The notes below the pieces were generated by a model. That model was not told the DNA's origin. It made no database searches and saw nothing but the letters and a program-made list of their open reading frames with translations. From JALJPB01 sp963933115 (GTDB lineage Bacteria; Pseudomonadota; Gammaproteobacteria; Enterobacterales; Alteromonadaceae), in the NCBI GenBank assembly GCA_963933115.1, contig CAWVSL010000006.1, positions 45,949 to 109,948 of the forward strand: DNA of 64,000 bases, given 5' to 3'. This document shows, one piece after another, positions 1-8,442 of the stretch (positions are counted from its first letter, which is position 1; every line of letters starts with the position of its first letter). Both the position numbers and the translations under genes were made by a program.

Positions 1-128
1 CGTTTATCATTAAAACCTTTTAATGAATAAGTACTAGAAAGGTAAATAGGAGCAACCACAGCACCATGATGTTTGTCTGTATTAATGCCTGATCTAACAG
101 CAGTTGTGGCGATTTTCGAAACAGTCAT
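1..128 (-). CDS. metB: Cystathionine gamma-synthase, N-terminal part (cut by window edge)
   Basis: The gene starts at an ATG on the minus strand (complement of 126-128) and runs out of the window, so only about 42 residues are visible. They read MTVSKIATTAVRSG, then VVAPIYLSSTYSLKGFN, matching the N-terminus of MetB (E. coli has ATIAVRSG and VVPPIHLSSTYNFTGFN). MetB is the PLP enzyme that joins O-succinylhomoserine and cysteine into cystathionine in methionine synthesis. It diverges from metJ across a shared operator region with MetJ boxes, as in enterobacteria. The homologous MetC or MetZ enzymes are possible alternatives, but the metJ neighbour favours MetB. Confidence 0.85.
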   Translation of the reverse strand, partial: MTVSKIATTAVRSGINTDKHHGAVVAPIYLSSTYSLKGFNDK

Positions 129-169
129 TTTACTCTCCATTGTAGGTAATTTCACAGATGTAATTATTT

Positions 170-241
170 GGATGTTTGGACATCTAAAAGTCTAAACGTT
201 TTAACTTAAAGGGTCAAGAACTTTTAGACGTCCAAACTTCT
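170..241. promoter_or_regulatory. MetJ operator: two clusters of met boxes
   Basis: Between metB and metJ, 8-bp units close to the met box AGACGTCT lie head to tail: 170-177, 178-185, 186-193 and 194-201 match at 5, 6, 6 and 6 of 8 positions. A second pair, 226-233 (AGACGTCC, 7/8) and 234-241 (6/8), follows after 24 bp. Tandem met boxes are where MetJ dimers with S-adenosylmethionine bind side by side. The arrangement predicts repression of both metB and metJ. Confidence 0.85.
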
Positions 242-330
242 ACACATTCACTGTTGACTAGTGCTCAGCAACTAGTAAAATCTATTTTATTAAATAATAA
301 CAAAATAATAATAAGTGTAGAGGTAAATTT

Positions 331-663
331 ATGGCCGAATGGAATGAAGAGTATATTAATCCTTATGCCGAACACGGGAAAAAAAGTGAACAAGTAAAGA
401 AAATCACTGTTTCCATCCCTTTGCGCGTTTTAAAAGTATTAACCGATGAAAGAACTCGTCGACAAGTCAATAATTTACGTCATGCCACTAACAGTGAGCT
501 GTTATGCGAAGCTTTCTTGCACGCCTTTACAGGACAACCCTTGCCTGACGATTCAGATTTAGCGAAAGATAATGGACAAAAACTTCCTGAAAGTGTTCGT
601 AAATTGCTAGAAGCGAAAGGCATTACTGACTTTAGTGCTTACGAAACTGACGATGAAGATTAA
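331..663 (+). CDS. metJ: Methionine repressor MetJ
   Basis: MetJ is the ribbon-helix-helix repressor of the methionine regulon; S-adenosylmethionine is its co-repressor. The 110-residue product is nearly identical to E. coli MetJ over its first 75 residues: it begins MAEWNEEYINPYAEHGKK, has the DNA-contacting strand KKITVSIPLRVLK (about 23-35), then ERTRRQVNNLRHATNSELLCEAF. The C-terminal 35 residues diverge and end in an acidic ETDDED tail. A GAGGT ribosome site lies 7 bases before the ATG. It is divergent from metB, and the met boxes between them indicate autoregulation. Confidence 0.97.
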   Translation: MAEWNEEYINPYAEHGKKSEQVKKITVSIPLRVLKVLTDERTRRQVNNLRHATNSELLCEAFLHAFTGQPLPDDSDLAKDNGQKLPESVRKLLEAKGITDFSAYETDDED

Positions 664-682
664 TCACTAATCCTTCTCATAA

Positions 683-717
683 AAAAATAAACAAGCTAAT
701 AGCCCTAACTATTAGCT
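683..717 (-). terminator. Terminator behind the malic enzyme gene (possibly shared with metJ)
   Basis: AGCTAATAG (694-702) pairs perfectly with CTATTAGCT (709-717). On the minus strand the stem is followed by a T-rich tract (complement of 681-692), the classical layout for the minus-strand gene that ends at 752. It also lies just downstream of metJ and may slow readthrough from that side. Confidence 0.7.
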
Positions 718-751
718 ACATTTAAAGCCAGCCGCTAATGGCGCCGTCAAC

Positions 752-1993
752 TTATAGCATATAATTTTCAGGCATTGGTAAAGCAGCAACCCCCGAGTCA
801 ACTGCAGCTTGTGCAACCGCAATAGCAACCTTAGCGCACAAGCGAGGGTCCATCGGTTTTGGAATAATATAATCTTTACCAAATGTTAATGAGCTCTGCC
901 CACTGGCAATCAACACTTCTTCAGGAACTTCTTCTTTAGCCAATTCACGAATAGCATGAACTGCTGCTACTTTCATCTCGTCATTAATGCTACGAGCACG
1001 AACATCCAAAGCGCCTCTAAAAATAAAAGGAAAACATAAAACATTATTCACTTGATTGGGGTAATCACTGCGACCGGTTGCAATAATAATATCGTCACGA
1101 ATGGCTAATGCCAATTCAGGCTTTATTTCTGGTTCTGGATTTGAGCAAGCAAAAATAACTGGGCGTTCTGCCATCATTTTCACATGTTCCGCAGACAATA
1201 AATTAGGCCCTGATACACCCACAAATACATCCGCACCCTCAATCGCATCTTCTAAAGTACGTTTATCAGTATTATTGGCAAATAATTTTTTGTATTCGTT
1301 TAAATCTGAACGACGACTGTGAATTACACCTTTAGTATCAAGCATATAAATCTTTTCACGCTGAGCACCACACTTGACTAATAATTCCATACAAGCAATA
1401 GCAGCAGCTCCAGCACCTAAACAGACTATATTTGCTTGTTTAATATCTTTTCCTTGAATATCTAATGCGTTCATCATACCAGCAGCAGTTACTATAGCTG
1501 TGCCGTGCTGATCATCATGAAAGACCGGTATTTTACATCGCTCTATTAACGCTTTTTCAATTATAAAGCACTCTGGCGCTTTGATATCTTCTAAATTAAT
1601 ACCACCGAAGCTATCGGCAATATTAGCAACTGTATTAACAAACTCTTCTACAGTTTTATGCTTTACTTCAATATCAAACGAATCAATATTAGCAAAACGT
1701 TTAAACAATAAACACTTGCCTTCCATTACGGGTTTAGAAGCCATAGGGCCAAGATTGCCTAATCCTAAAATAGCCGTACCATTGGTAATGACAGCGACAG
1801 TATTTCCTTTAGCCGTATATTTATAAACATCATCTGGATTAGCCGCTATTTCTCGAACCGGTTCAGCAACACCAGGGCTATAAGCGAGGGCAAGATCTCT
1901 ACTCGTTTCAGCTAGGGTAGTGAGAGCAAGGCCTATTTTTCCAGGTGTTGGAAAAGCATGGTAATCAAGTGCTTGTTGGCGAAAATCTGTCAT
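752..1993 (-). CDS. maeB: NADP-dependent malic enzyme, short form
   Basis: Malic enzyme decarboxylates malate to pyruvate and reduces NAD(P). The 413-residue product has the malic N-terminal domain with SPGVAEPVREIA (39-50), HDDQHGTA (159-166) and a Rossmann GAGAAA (193-198). It matches the N-terminal half of E. coli MaeB but stops before the phosphotransacetylase-like domain, so it is the short form common in Vibrio and Shewanella relatives. An AGGAAA site precedes the ATG. NADP preference is taken from the family. It stands alone between metJ and a long gene-free stretch. Confidence 0.92.
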   Translation of the reverse strand: MTDFRQQALDYHAFPTPGKIGLALTTLAETSRDLALAYSPGVAEPVREIAANPDDVYKYTAKGNTVAVITNGTAILGLGNLGPMASKPVMEGKCLLFKRFANIDSFDIEVKHKTVEEFVNTVANIADSFGGINLEDIKAPECFIIEKALIERCKIPVFHDDQHGTAIVTAAGMMNALDIQGKDIKQANIVCLGAGAAAIACMELLVKCGAQREKIYMLDTKGVIHSRRSDLNEYKKLFANNTDKRTLEDAIEGADVFVGVSGPNLLSAEHVKMMAERPVIFACSNPEPEIKPELALAIRDDIIIATGRSDYPNQVNNVLCFPFIFRGALDVRARSINDEMKVAAVHAIRELAKEEVPEEVLIASGQSSLTFGKDYIIPKPMDPRLCAKVAIAVAQAAVDSGVAALPMPENYML

Positions 1994-2803
1994 GGTGTTT
2001 CCTAATACGTGGTGTTTAATAAGTTTGTTGTCTGTAAGCCTTTGAGATGATTAGTTCATCTCGATTTTTATTGTGACTAATTAATTATATACAGTATTAG
2101 ATAGTAATTAATCAATCAAACCCCATTTTCATATATGAAAGCACTGAAATCTATATAAAACATATCATTTATATTAAATATATATACATAAAAACTCGAA
2201 ATATTCATAATTAATGAGTAGATAACTTAAACAATATCGGTGTATTAATGCCAATCCATCTATAATCAATATTATTGATAGATTTCTATAATTCCCCTTA
2301 TTTTAAAAGGTTATGTCGACTTAACCGAATCATTTCATAAAATATTCATTACCATTAACGTTACTCACTCAAGTTACAATTTTACAGAGGAAATCATATC
2401 TATTTTAAGAATATATACTTTCAATTTATCACCCAGGGTTTGAGCAGCCACTACAATAATAAATTTATATCAGAAATTTAATTAGGTATTGTTTGAGCTA
2501 GTGTCAAAATAAGAGCGGCTTTAAGTATTTATAGCTAAGATACTTTCTTGCTGATTTTAAATTACTAAATAACAACTCTTTAATAAAATATTCAAGAATT
2601 GGCTCAAATAATTAAAAATAGTTAAACAATCTAATTGGCCTTAACAAGGACTACCAGATCATCAACAAAATCACGGTATCGAATTAACCCTAGTAAAGGG
2701 TAATATTGATATTCAAAATGAATAAACCTGAAAAACTTTGTGCGCAGATAGATATGATGCCGATGAACACTTGTAGGTCGTTATTGAAGGGAATATTTAA
2801 TCT
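1994..2803. other. Long AT-rich stretch without a recognisable gene
   Basis: About 810 bases between the malic enzyme start and the purA terminator contain no credible ORF. The part next to maeB should hold its promoter. A hairpin GAGATGA-TTAGT-TCATCTC (2044-2062), followed by GATTTTTA, looks terminator-like on the plus strand, yet no plus-strand gene precedes it. From about 2641 to 2800 the sequence is less AT-rich and reads as short, stop-interrupted coding-like pieces; I could not identify a family. Confidence 0.4.
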
Positions 2804-2840
2804 TAAAAAAAATGCCAGCAAGTAATTAACTTGCTGGCAT
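2804..2840 (-). terminator. Rho-independent terminator of purA
   Basis: A perfect 12-bp stem (2812-2823 with 2829-2840; arm ATGCCAGCAAGT) with a 5-base loop is followed on the minus strand by a run of T (complement of 2805-2811). It lies 28 bases beyond the purA stop. Confidence 0.9.
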
Positions 2841-2867
2841 CTTAAATAATTAACTTAACTAGCTAAA

Positions 2868-4163
2868 TTAGCTAAATGGGTTAACTAAAATAATCGTTTC
2901 ATTACGATCTGGTCCAGTTGATATAATATCTATTGGGACACCTGTTAGTTCTTCAATTCGCTTAATATAAGCAATTGCGTTAGCAGGTAGTGCTTCACGT
3001 GAAGTTGCACCAACAGTATTATCAGACCAACCAGGCATAGATTCATAGACGGGTGTGATTTTTTCATACCCTTCAGCCGCTGTTGGTGGAACAGTTATAA
3101 TGTCACCCGATTCAGTTTTATAACCAGTACAGATTTTTAGTGTTTCTAAGCCATCTAATACATCAAGTTTAGTTAAACAAAAACCAGTGACGCTGTTAAC
3201 TTGAATAGCGCGATGCATAGCTACCGCATCAAACCAACCGCAACGACGTTCGCGACCGGTAGTCGCACCAAACTCATGGCCTACTGTACCTAAATGGTTA
3301 CCAACTTCATCATCAAGTTCTGTAGGGAAAGGACCAGAGCCAACACGAGTAGTATATGCTTTAGTGATACCAAGGATGTAGTCAAGATGACGAGGGCCAA
3401 CACCACAACCTGTAGCAACACCACCTGCAGTGGTATTTGAAGAAGTTACGTAAGGGTATGTCCCATGATCAATATCAAGTAAGGTACCTTGAGCACCTTC
3501 AAACATAATTGACTCACCGGCTTTACGGCCTTGGTCAAGAATTTCTGAAATATCGGCAACCATTTTTAGAATCACATCACGCACAGCTAATACATCGGCT
3601 AACACTGTTTCAAAACAAACAGGTTCAACTTTGTAATAGTGCTCTAATGAAAAATTGTGATAATCGACAATTTCTTTCAACTTAACAGCAAAAGATTCTG
3701 CGCAAACAAGATCGCCAACACGTAAACCACGACGGGCAACCTTATCTTCATACGCTGGCCCAATACCTCGACCTGTAGTACCAATCGGCTTATTACCACG
3801 AGCAATTTCGCGCGCGGCATCTAACGCATTATGATAAGGAAGAATAAGTGGACAAGCATCACTAATAAGTAAACGTTCGCGAACTGGGACACCCTTAGCT
3901 TCAAGCATCTTGATTTCAGCCATCAAAGCTTTGGGGCATAACACCACACCGTTGCCAATTAAACATTTTACGTTATCACGTAATACGCCCGATGGAATTA
4001 AATGAAGTACTGTCTTTTCCCCATCAATTACCAAAGTATGACCCGCATTGTGGCCCCCTTGATAACGTACTACGTACTTTGCTTTATCTGTGAGTAAATC
4101 AACAATCTTACCCTTACCTTCGTCACCCCATTGGGTGCCTAGAACTACGACGTTTTTGCCCAT
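2868..4163 (-). CDS. purA: Adenylosuccinate synthetase
   Basis: PurA makes adenylosuccinate from IMP and aspartate with GTP, the first step from IMP to AMP. The 431-residue product has the GTP-binding loop WGDEGKGK (12-19) with the catalytic Asp, the GHNAGHT segment (37-43) with the catalytic His, and GTTGRGIGPAYEDK (around 128). Length matches the family (E. coli 432). It lies downstream of the hflKC/DUF2065 genes as in E. coli and ends in a strong terminator. Confidence 0.98.
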   Translation of the reverse strand: MGKNVVVLGTQWGDEGKGKIVDLLTDKAKYVVRYQGGHNAGHTLVIDGEKTVLHLIPSGVLRDNVKCLIGNGVVLCPKALMAEIKMLEAKGVPVRERLLISDACPLILPYHNALDAAREIARGNKPIGTTGRGIGPAYEDKVARRGLRVGDLVCAESFAVKLKEIVDYHNFSLEHYYKVEPVCFETVLADVLAVRDVILKMVADISEILDQGRKAGESIMFEGAQGTLLDIDHGTYPYVTSSNTTAGGVATGCGVGPRHLDYILGITKAYTTRVGSGPFPTELDDEVGNHLGTVGHEFGATTGRERRCGWFDAVAMHRAIQVNSVTGFCLTKLDVLDGLETLKICTGYKTESGDIITVPPTAAEGYEKITPVYESMPGWSDNTVGATSREALPANAIAYIKRIEELTGVPIDIISTGPDRNETIILVNPFS

Positions 4164-4295
4164 GCTTTAAATTTCGATATAAAATTAGGCGGGAATTTTA
4201 TCAAAAATAAAAACCGAGTCCAAGTAATAAATGCTACATTTTAATACTTATATAAAATAACCAGTAAAATCATATAACTATAGAAATAAACTGGT

Positions 4296-4481
4296 TCATA
4301 AACATATATATAATAGGGGCAAATCCAGTAAAGCCGTAATAATACCCATTGTTCGTATTGATTCAATCGGCCGTTCTAAAAATTTCAACAAATAAGTACG
4401 CCATCTGTTAGGAAATAATCTCCATAGTAAAACTTCTGCCATCAAAAATAACCGACGTAAAAGTAACAAACTACTTTCCAT
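4296..4481 (-). CDS. DUF2065 family small membrane protein (YjeT-like)
   Basis: A 61-residue protein with an N-terminal hydrophobic segment (LLLLRRLFLMAEVLLW), the central RLFPNRWRTYLLKF, and a hydrophobic C-terminus. Length and pattern fit E. coli YjeT (DUF2065), in which LYPKAWKKM occupies the same place, and the position between hflC and purA is also the same. An AAGGAT ribosome site lies 6 bases before the ATG. Function is unknown. Family membership rests on pattern and synteny rather than strong identity. Confidence 0.7.
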   Translation of the reverse strand: MESSLLLLRRLFLMAEVLLWRLFPNRWRTYLLKFLERPIESIRTMGIITALLDLPLLYICL

Positions 4482-4544
4482 AGTTATCCTTCTTAATCTG
4501 ATATAAAGCTAATCTTTGCCCTATTAAGCCTCGCGTCATTAAGC

Positions 4545-4580
4545 AAAAAAAAGGGCCATAACAGTTATGCTATGACCCTT
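4545..4580 (-). terminator. Terminator of hflC
   Basis: AGGGCCATA (4552-4560) pairs with TATGACCCT (4571-4579) with one mismatch; an inner CATAAC/GTTATG stem is also possible. On the minus strand the stem is followed by eight T (complement of 4544-4551). It lies between hflC and the DUF2065 gene. Confidence 0.8.
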
Positions 4581-4605
4581 ATAATATTATTTTCACTAAA
4601 ATAAA

Positions 4606-5493
4606 TTAGTTAACTGACTTTGAACCATTTTTCAAGAAACGGAAGAAGTCACTGTCTGGCTTAACAACCATAATATCGTTTTTGCTATTAAAGCTTTTTT
4701 CGTATGCTTGTAGACTACGATAGAAGCTATAAAACTCAGCATCTTGCTGATAAGCATCTGCATAAACTTTAGTTGCAGTGGCATCGCCATCACCACGAAC
4801 TTCTAAAGCATCTTTCTGTGCAGTTGCTAGCATAATTGTTACTTTTGCATCAATTGTTGCACGAATAATCTCAGCTTGCTCTTTACCTTGTGACCTATGC
4901 TCTTTTGCTACTGCTGTTCGCTCTGCGCGCATACGTTCGTAAATAGAGTTACTGACTTCAGTGGGTAAGTTAATCGCTTTGATACGGACATCAATAACTT
5001 CAATACCTAAATCCTCACGACTACTTGCTGCACTTTCTAAAGCCTCAGCCATAATAGCTGAACGGTCACCTGAAACAATCTCTGTAATGGTTCTGTTACC
5101 AAATTCGGTACGCATACCATTATTTACTTTTTGCTTTAATAGAGCACGAGCATTATCAATAGAACCCGATGTCCTTAGGTAGTATGTTGAAAAATCAGCA
5201 ATGCGCCATTTAACAAATGAGTCGACCATTAAATCTTTTTTCTCTGATGTTACAAAACGATCGGCTGCTTCATCTAGTGTTTGAATACGAGCATCTAATT
5301 TACGAACACTTTCAAAAAATGGAAATTTAAAGTGTAACCCAGGTTCAAACACCAACATTTCACCTGTTGTAGAGTCACGCTTAATTTTTGAAAACTTAAA
5401 GACTATTCCGCGTTCACCTTCGTTAATAACAAAAACAGAGGAAACCGATAATAAGAATAGCGCGGCGATAATAATGCCAATTAAATTTTTCAT
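4606..5493 (-). CDS. hflC: HflC, subunit of the HflKC complex regulating FtsH
   Basis: HflC and HflK form a large SPFH/prohibitin-type assembly in the inner membrane that encloses and modulates the FtsH protease. The 295-residue product has one N-terminal membrane segment (about 4-23, IGIIIAALFLLSVSSVFVI) and then an SPFH domain beginning EGERGIVFKFSKI. The helical region with SREDLGIEVIDVRIKAINLP and the Ala/Glu-rich stretch is typical. It begins 3 bases after the hflK stop, so the two are one transcript. Confidence 0.96.
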   Translation of the reverse strand: MKNLIGIIIAALFLLSVSSVFVINEGERGIVFKFSKIKRDSTTGEMLVFEPGLHFKFPFFESVRKLDARIQTLDEAADRFVTSEKKDLMVDSFVKWRIADFSTYYLRTSGSIDNARALLKQKVNNGMRTEFGNRTITEIVSGDRSAIMAEALESAASSREDLGIEVIDVRIKAINLPTEVSNSIYERMRAERTAVAKEHRSQGKEQAEIIRATIDAKVTIMLATAQKDALEVRGDGDATATKVYADAYQQDAEFYSFYRSLQAYEKSFNSKNDIMVVKPDSDFFRFLKNGSKSVN

Positions 5494-5496
5494 TAC

Positions 5497-6642
5497 TTAG
5501 TTACTCCCATTGTTATATCTGTCACCACGACCCGCAGATGACACTGAGCTGTTAGTCGATCTTAGTGGCTCCGATGTCATTGATTGCGATTTCGTATTGT
5601 TCGAAGTATTTTGCTGTTGAATAATTTTATCAAGTGGTAAATACATCATGTTATTACCCCCTTCTACATCAACCATTACTTTTGACGTGTTGCTATATAC
5701 TTTTTCCATAGTGGAAAGGTACATACGGTCACGAGTAACATTAGGTGCTGCTTGGTATTCTGGCAATATTTTATTAAACCTTGCCACTGAGCCTATGGCA
5801 TCGAGCACTGTCTCAGATTTATAAGCTAGCGCTTCTTGTTCCATACGTTTTACTCGACCACGAGCGCGTGGTTCAATACCACGGGCATAAGCCTCAGCCT
5901 CACGAAGAAAACGGACTTCATCTTCTTGTGCAGCAATGGCATCATCAAACGCATCTTTAACTTCATTTGGTGGGCGAGCATCTTTAAAGTTAACATCAAC
6001 AATCATCAAACCTAAATTGTAAGGTTCAATAATTTTTTCTAACTCAGTCCACACTTCCTGGCGAACAACTTCACGGCCACTGGTTAATATATCATCCATT
6101 ACTGAATGGCCAACGACATAACGTAATGCACTATCAAGCGATTGACTTAAACTGTCATCCGCATTGGTAACACTAAATCTGTATTCGCGAGCATTAATAA
6201 CACGGTATTGTATTTGCATTTCAACACGTACTACGTTTTCATCTTGCGTTAACATAAATCCAGAAGCTGGCAAGTCACGGGTACTTTGCATATCAATAGG
6301 AATAATTTCATCAATAAAAGTCCACTTCCAGCTCAAACCTGGATCCACAGTGCCGGCATATTCACCAAAACGGAGTACAATACCTTTTTCAGCTTCTTTG
6401 ATGGTATAAAAGCCACTAAACGCATAGACGACTAATGCGATAACTAAGACCAGACCTAGTCCTAAATTTGAAAAGTTACTACCCGAGTTAGAGCCACCAC
6501 CTGATGACTTACCACCAAAGATACCACTGACTTTTTGACCTATGTCTTTAAACATTTCATCTAAGTCTGGTGGTCCTTGGTTTTTCCCACCTTTGTTTTT
6601 CCAGGGGTCTTTATCATTATTCCCCGGTTCGTTCCAAGCCAT
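5497..6642 (-). CDS. hflK: HflK, subunit of the HflKC complex regulating FtsH
   Basis: Partner of HflC in the membrane complex controlling FtsH. The 381-residue product has the typical Gly/Asn/Lys-rich cytoplasmic N-terminus (MAWNEPGNNDKDPW, then a GGKSSGGGS stretch), a single membrane segment at about 62-80 and an SPFH domain starting FYTIKEAEKGIVLRFGEY. The C-terminal 50 residues are low-complexity Ser/Asn-rich, as is common in HflK. It is followed after 3 bases by hflC and lies 82 bases downstream of hflX. Confidence 0.96.
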   Translation of the reverse strand: MAWNEPGNNDKDPWKNKGGKNQGPPDLDEMFKDIGQKVSGIFGGKSSGGGSNSGSNFSNLGLGLVLVIALVVYAFSGFYTIKEAEKGIVLRFGEYAGTVDPGLSWKWTFIDEIIPIDMQSTRDLPASGFMLTQDENVVRVEMQIQYRVINAREYRFSVTNADDSLSQSLDSALRYVVGHSVMDDILTSGREVVRQEVWTELEKIIEPYNLGLMIVDVNFKDARPPNEVKDAFDDAIAAQEDEVRFLREAEAYARGIEPRARGRVKRMEQEALAYKSETVLDAIGSVARFNKILPEYQAAPNVTRDRMYLSTMEKVYSNTSKVMVDVEGGNNMMYLPLDKIIQQQNTSNNTKSQSMTSEPLRSTNSSVSSAGRGDRYNNGSN

Positions 6643-6724
6643 AGTATTCTCCGCTTTGCTTGACCTAATAATAGGTCGTAAAATTAAATTTATTGATAAA
6701 TTAGGTAACTAATATATCAGGCTG

Positions 6725-8011
6725 TTAACGTTCAATAAAGCCTTCTAACTCAGTACCCTCTTGTTTTATTAATCTGTTCCATTCTCGCTTTGGCATTTTA
6801 ATATTAATTAAACAATTACCTTGCTCATCAAAATGCTCATCAGTAATACAGTTAAGCTTATATAGTGCCCCCCGTAACTTACCGGCATTGGGTGGGATTT
6901 TTAAACTATGTTGTATTATTTCTCGTTCTAATCGCTCAGCTAGTGCATCAAAAAGTAAATCAATGCCGACATTAGCCTGTGCCGATAACCATACTCTTAT
7001 TGGCATACCGGTTTCATCCCGATCAATTCGAGGAGACAGGTCATGTAAATTGTCGATTTTATTACAAATCATTAACTGCGGCACTTCGTCAGCTTCTATC
7101 TCTGTTAAAACACCTTCAACTTGTTCAATATTTTCACTGCGGCGTTCATCAGAAATATCAACCACATGTAACAACAACTCAGCTTCGCGTGTTTCAGTTA
7201 ATGTTGCTTTAAACGCGGCAACTAGGTCATGGGGTAAATGACGAATAAAGCCAACAGTGTCGGCTAATATCACTCGACCAACCCCTTCAACTTCAATCTT
7301 TCTTAGTGTTGGGTCTAGTGTCGCAAACAATTGATCCGCGATGTAAACATCAGCGTTAGTAATACAATTAAATAAGGTAGATTTTCCTGCATTGGTGTAG
7401 CCTACCAGGGAAATTGTTGGGATTTCAGCTCGAGTTCTTAAACGTCGACCTTGCTGCCGCTGCCGCTCTACTTTTTTTAAACGTTTAAGAATATTACTGA
7501 TACGCTCTCGTAACAAACGTCTATCTGTTTCAAGTTGTGTTTCACCAGGACCACGTAAGCCAATCCCACCTTTTTGGCGTTCCAAGTGGGTCCACCCTCG
7601 AATAAGACGACTGCTTAAGTGCTTGAGTTGAGCTAACTCAACTTGCATCTTACCTTCATGAGTGCGGGCACGCTGAGCAAAAATGTCGAGAATAAGCGTC
7701 GTACGATCTACAACACGACATTCGCATAAAGCTTCAATATGCTTTTCTTGTGAAGGTGATAAACTATGATTAAATAAAATGATGTTGGCATTATGTAAAC
7801 GCACCATTTCAGCAATTTCACTTGCCTTGCCACTACCAACAAAATATTTAGGATGAGGTGTATTGCGTTTGCCTGTAGCAACATCTAAAGCCTCAACACC
7901 GGCAGATGAAACCAACAGTTTAAATTCAGCTAAATCTTCTCGTGAACTTTCATCGGGAAAGTCTACATGAACAAGTATTCCTTGCTCACCAGCTTGGTAA
8001 CGATCAAACAA
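6725..8011 (-). CDS. hflX: Ribosome-associated GTPase HflX
   Basis: HflX binds 50S subunits and splits or rescues stalled ribosomes. The 428-residue product has the N-terminal HflX domain, the linker GGIGLRGPGETQLETDRR (148-165), a G domain with GYTNAGKS (204-211) and DTVGF (251-255), and NKID further on. The start is TTG (complement of 8009-8011), supported by GGAG 8 bases upstream; no ATG precedes the conserved region. It lies just after hfq in the hfq-hflX-hflK-hflC order known from E. coli. Confidence 0.96.
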   Translation of the reverse strand: MFDRYQAGEQGILVHVDFPDESSREDLAEFKLLVSSAGVEALDVATGKRNTPHPKYFVGSGKASEIAEMVRLHNANIILFNHSLSPSQEKHIEALCECRVVDRTTLILDIFAQRARTHEGKMQVELAQLKHLSSRLIRGWTHLERQKGGIGLRGPGETQLETDRRLLRERISNILKRLKKVERQRQQGRRLRTRAEIPTISLVGYTNAGKSTLFNCITNADVYIADQLFATLDPTLRKIEVEGVGRVILADTVGFIRHLPHDLVAAFKATLTETREAELLLHVVDISDERRSENIEQVEGVLTEIEADEVPQLMICNKIDNLHDLSPRIDRDETGMPIRVWLSAQANVGIDLLFDALAERLEREIIQHSLKIPPNAGKLRGALYKLNCITDEHFDEQGNCLINIKMPKREWNRLIKQEGTELEGFIER

Positions 8012-8087
8012 GTATACAACTCCAAACCCTACTTATTATTTTCATAAAATATTAGATGTTCTCGTATTAAGCATAAAACGCCAGAGT

Positions 8088-8330
8088 TTAGTCTTCGTCT
8101 TGGTTATCCGTAGGCATAGTTGTGTTAACTGCGCGGGCTGGAACAACAGTAGAAATCGCATGTTTATAAACCATTTGACTAACCGTATTTTTAAGTAAGA
8201 TAACAAATTGGTCAAAGGATTCCACTTGTCCTTGAAGTTTAATACCGTTAACTAAATATATGGCAACGGGAATGCGATCACGACGTAAAGCATTCAAAAA
8301 TGGGTCTTGTAACGATTGTCCTTTTGCCAT
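8088..8330 (-). CDS. hfq: RNA chaperone Hfq
   Basis: Hfq is the hexameric Sm-like protein that helps small RNAs pair with mRNAs. The 80-residue product holds the complete Sm core: MAKGQSLQDPFLNALRR, then VAIYLVNGIKLQGQVESFD (Sm1) and YKHAIST (Sm2, the RNA-binding loop). The C-terminal tail after VVPARAV is only about 15 residues, shorter than in E. coli. It lies between miaA and hflX as usual. Confidence 0.98.
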   Translation of the reverse strand: MAKGQSLQDPFLNALRRDRIPVAIYLVNGIKLQGQVESFDQFVILLKNTVSQMVYKHAISTVVPARAVNTTMPTDNQDED

Positions 8331-8442
8331 GATATGGCTCCTTTTATTATTTTTGGTAAAAAACAGTTATACATAACTATTTTTTAAGTTGTTTATAATA
8401 ACTATTCCCAAGTAAATATAGCAAGTTACTCCAGAATTAAAA

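Noticed and set aside
1101..1322. Plus-strand ORFs inside maeB (also 1581-1826)
   Set aside because: Antisense shadows of a well-supported gene, with no ribosome site or protein-like composition.
2641..2800. Possible remnant of a ribosome-hibernation-factor-like gene (a KLCAQIDMM-like segment)
   Set aside because: The likeness covers fewer than ten residues and no second conserved segment was found; kept only as unexplained debris.
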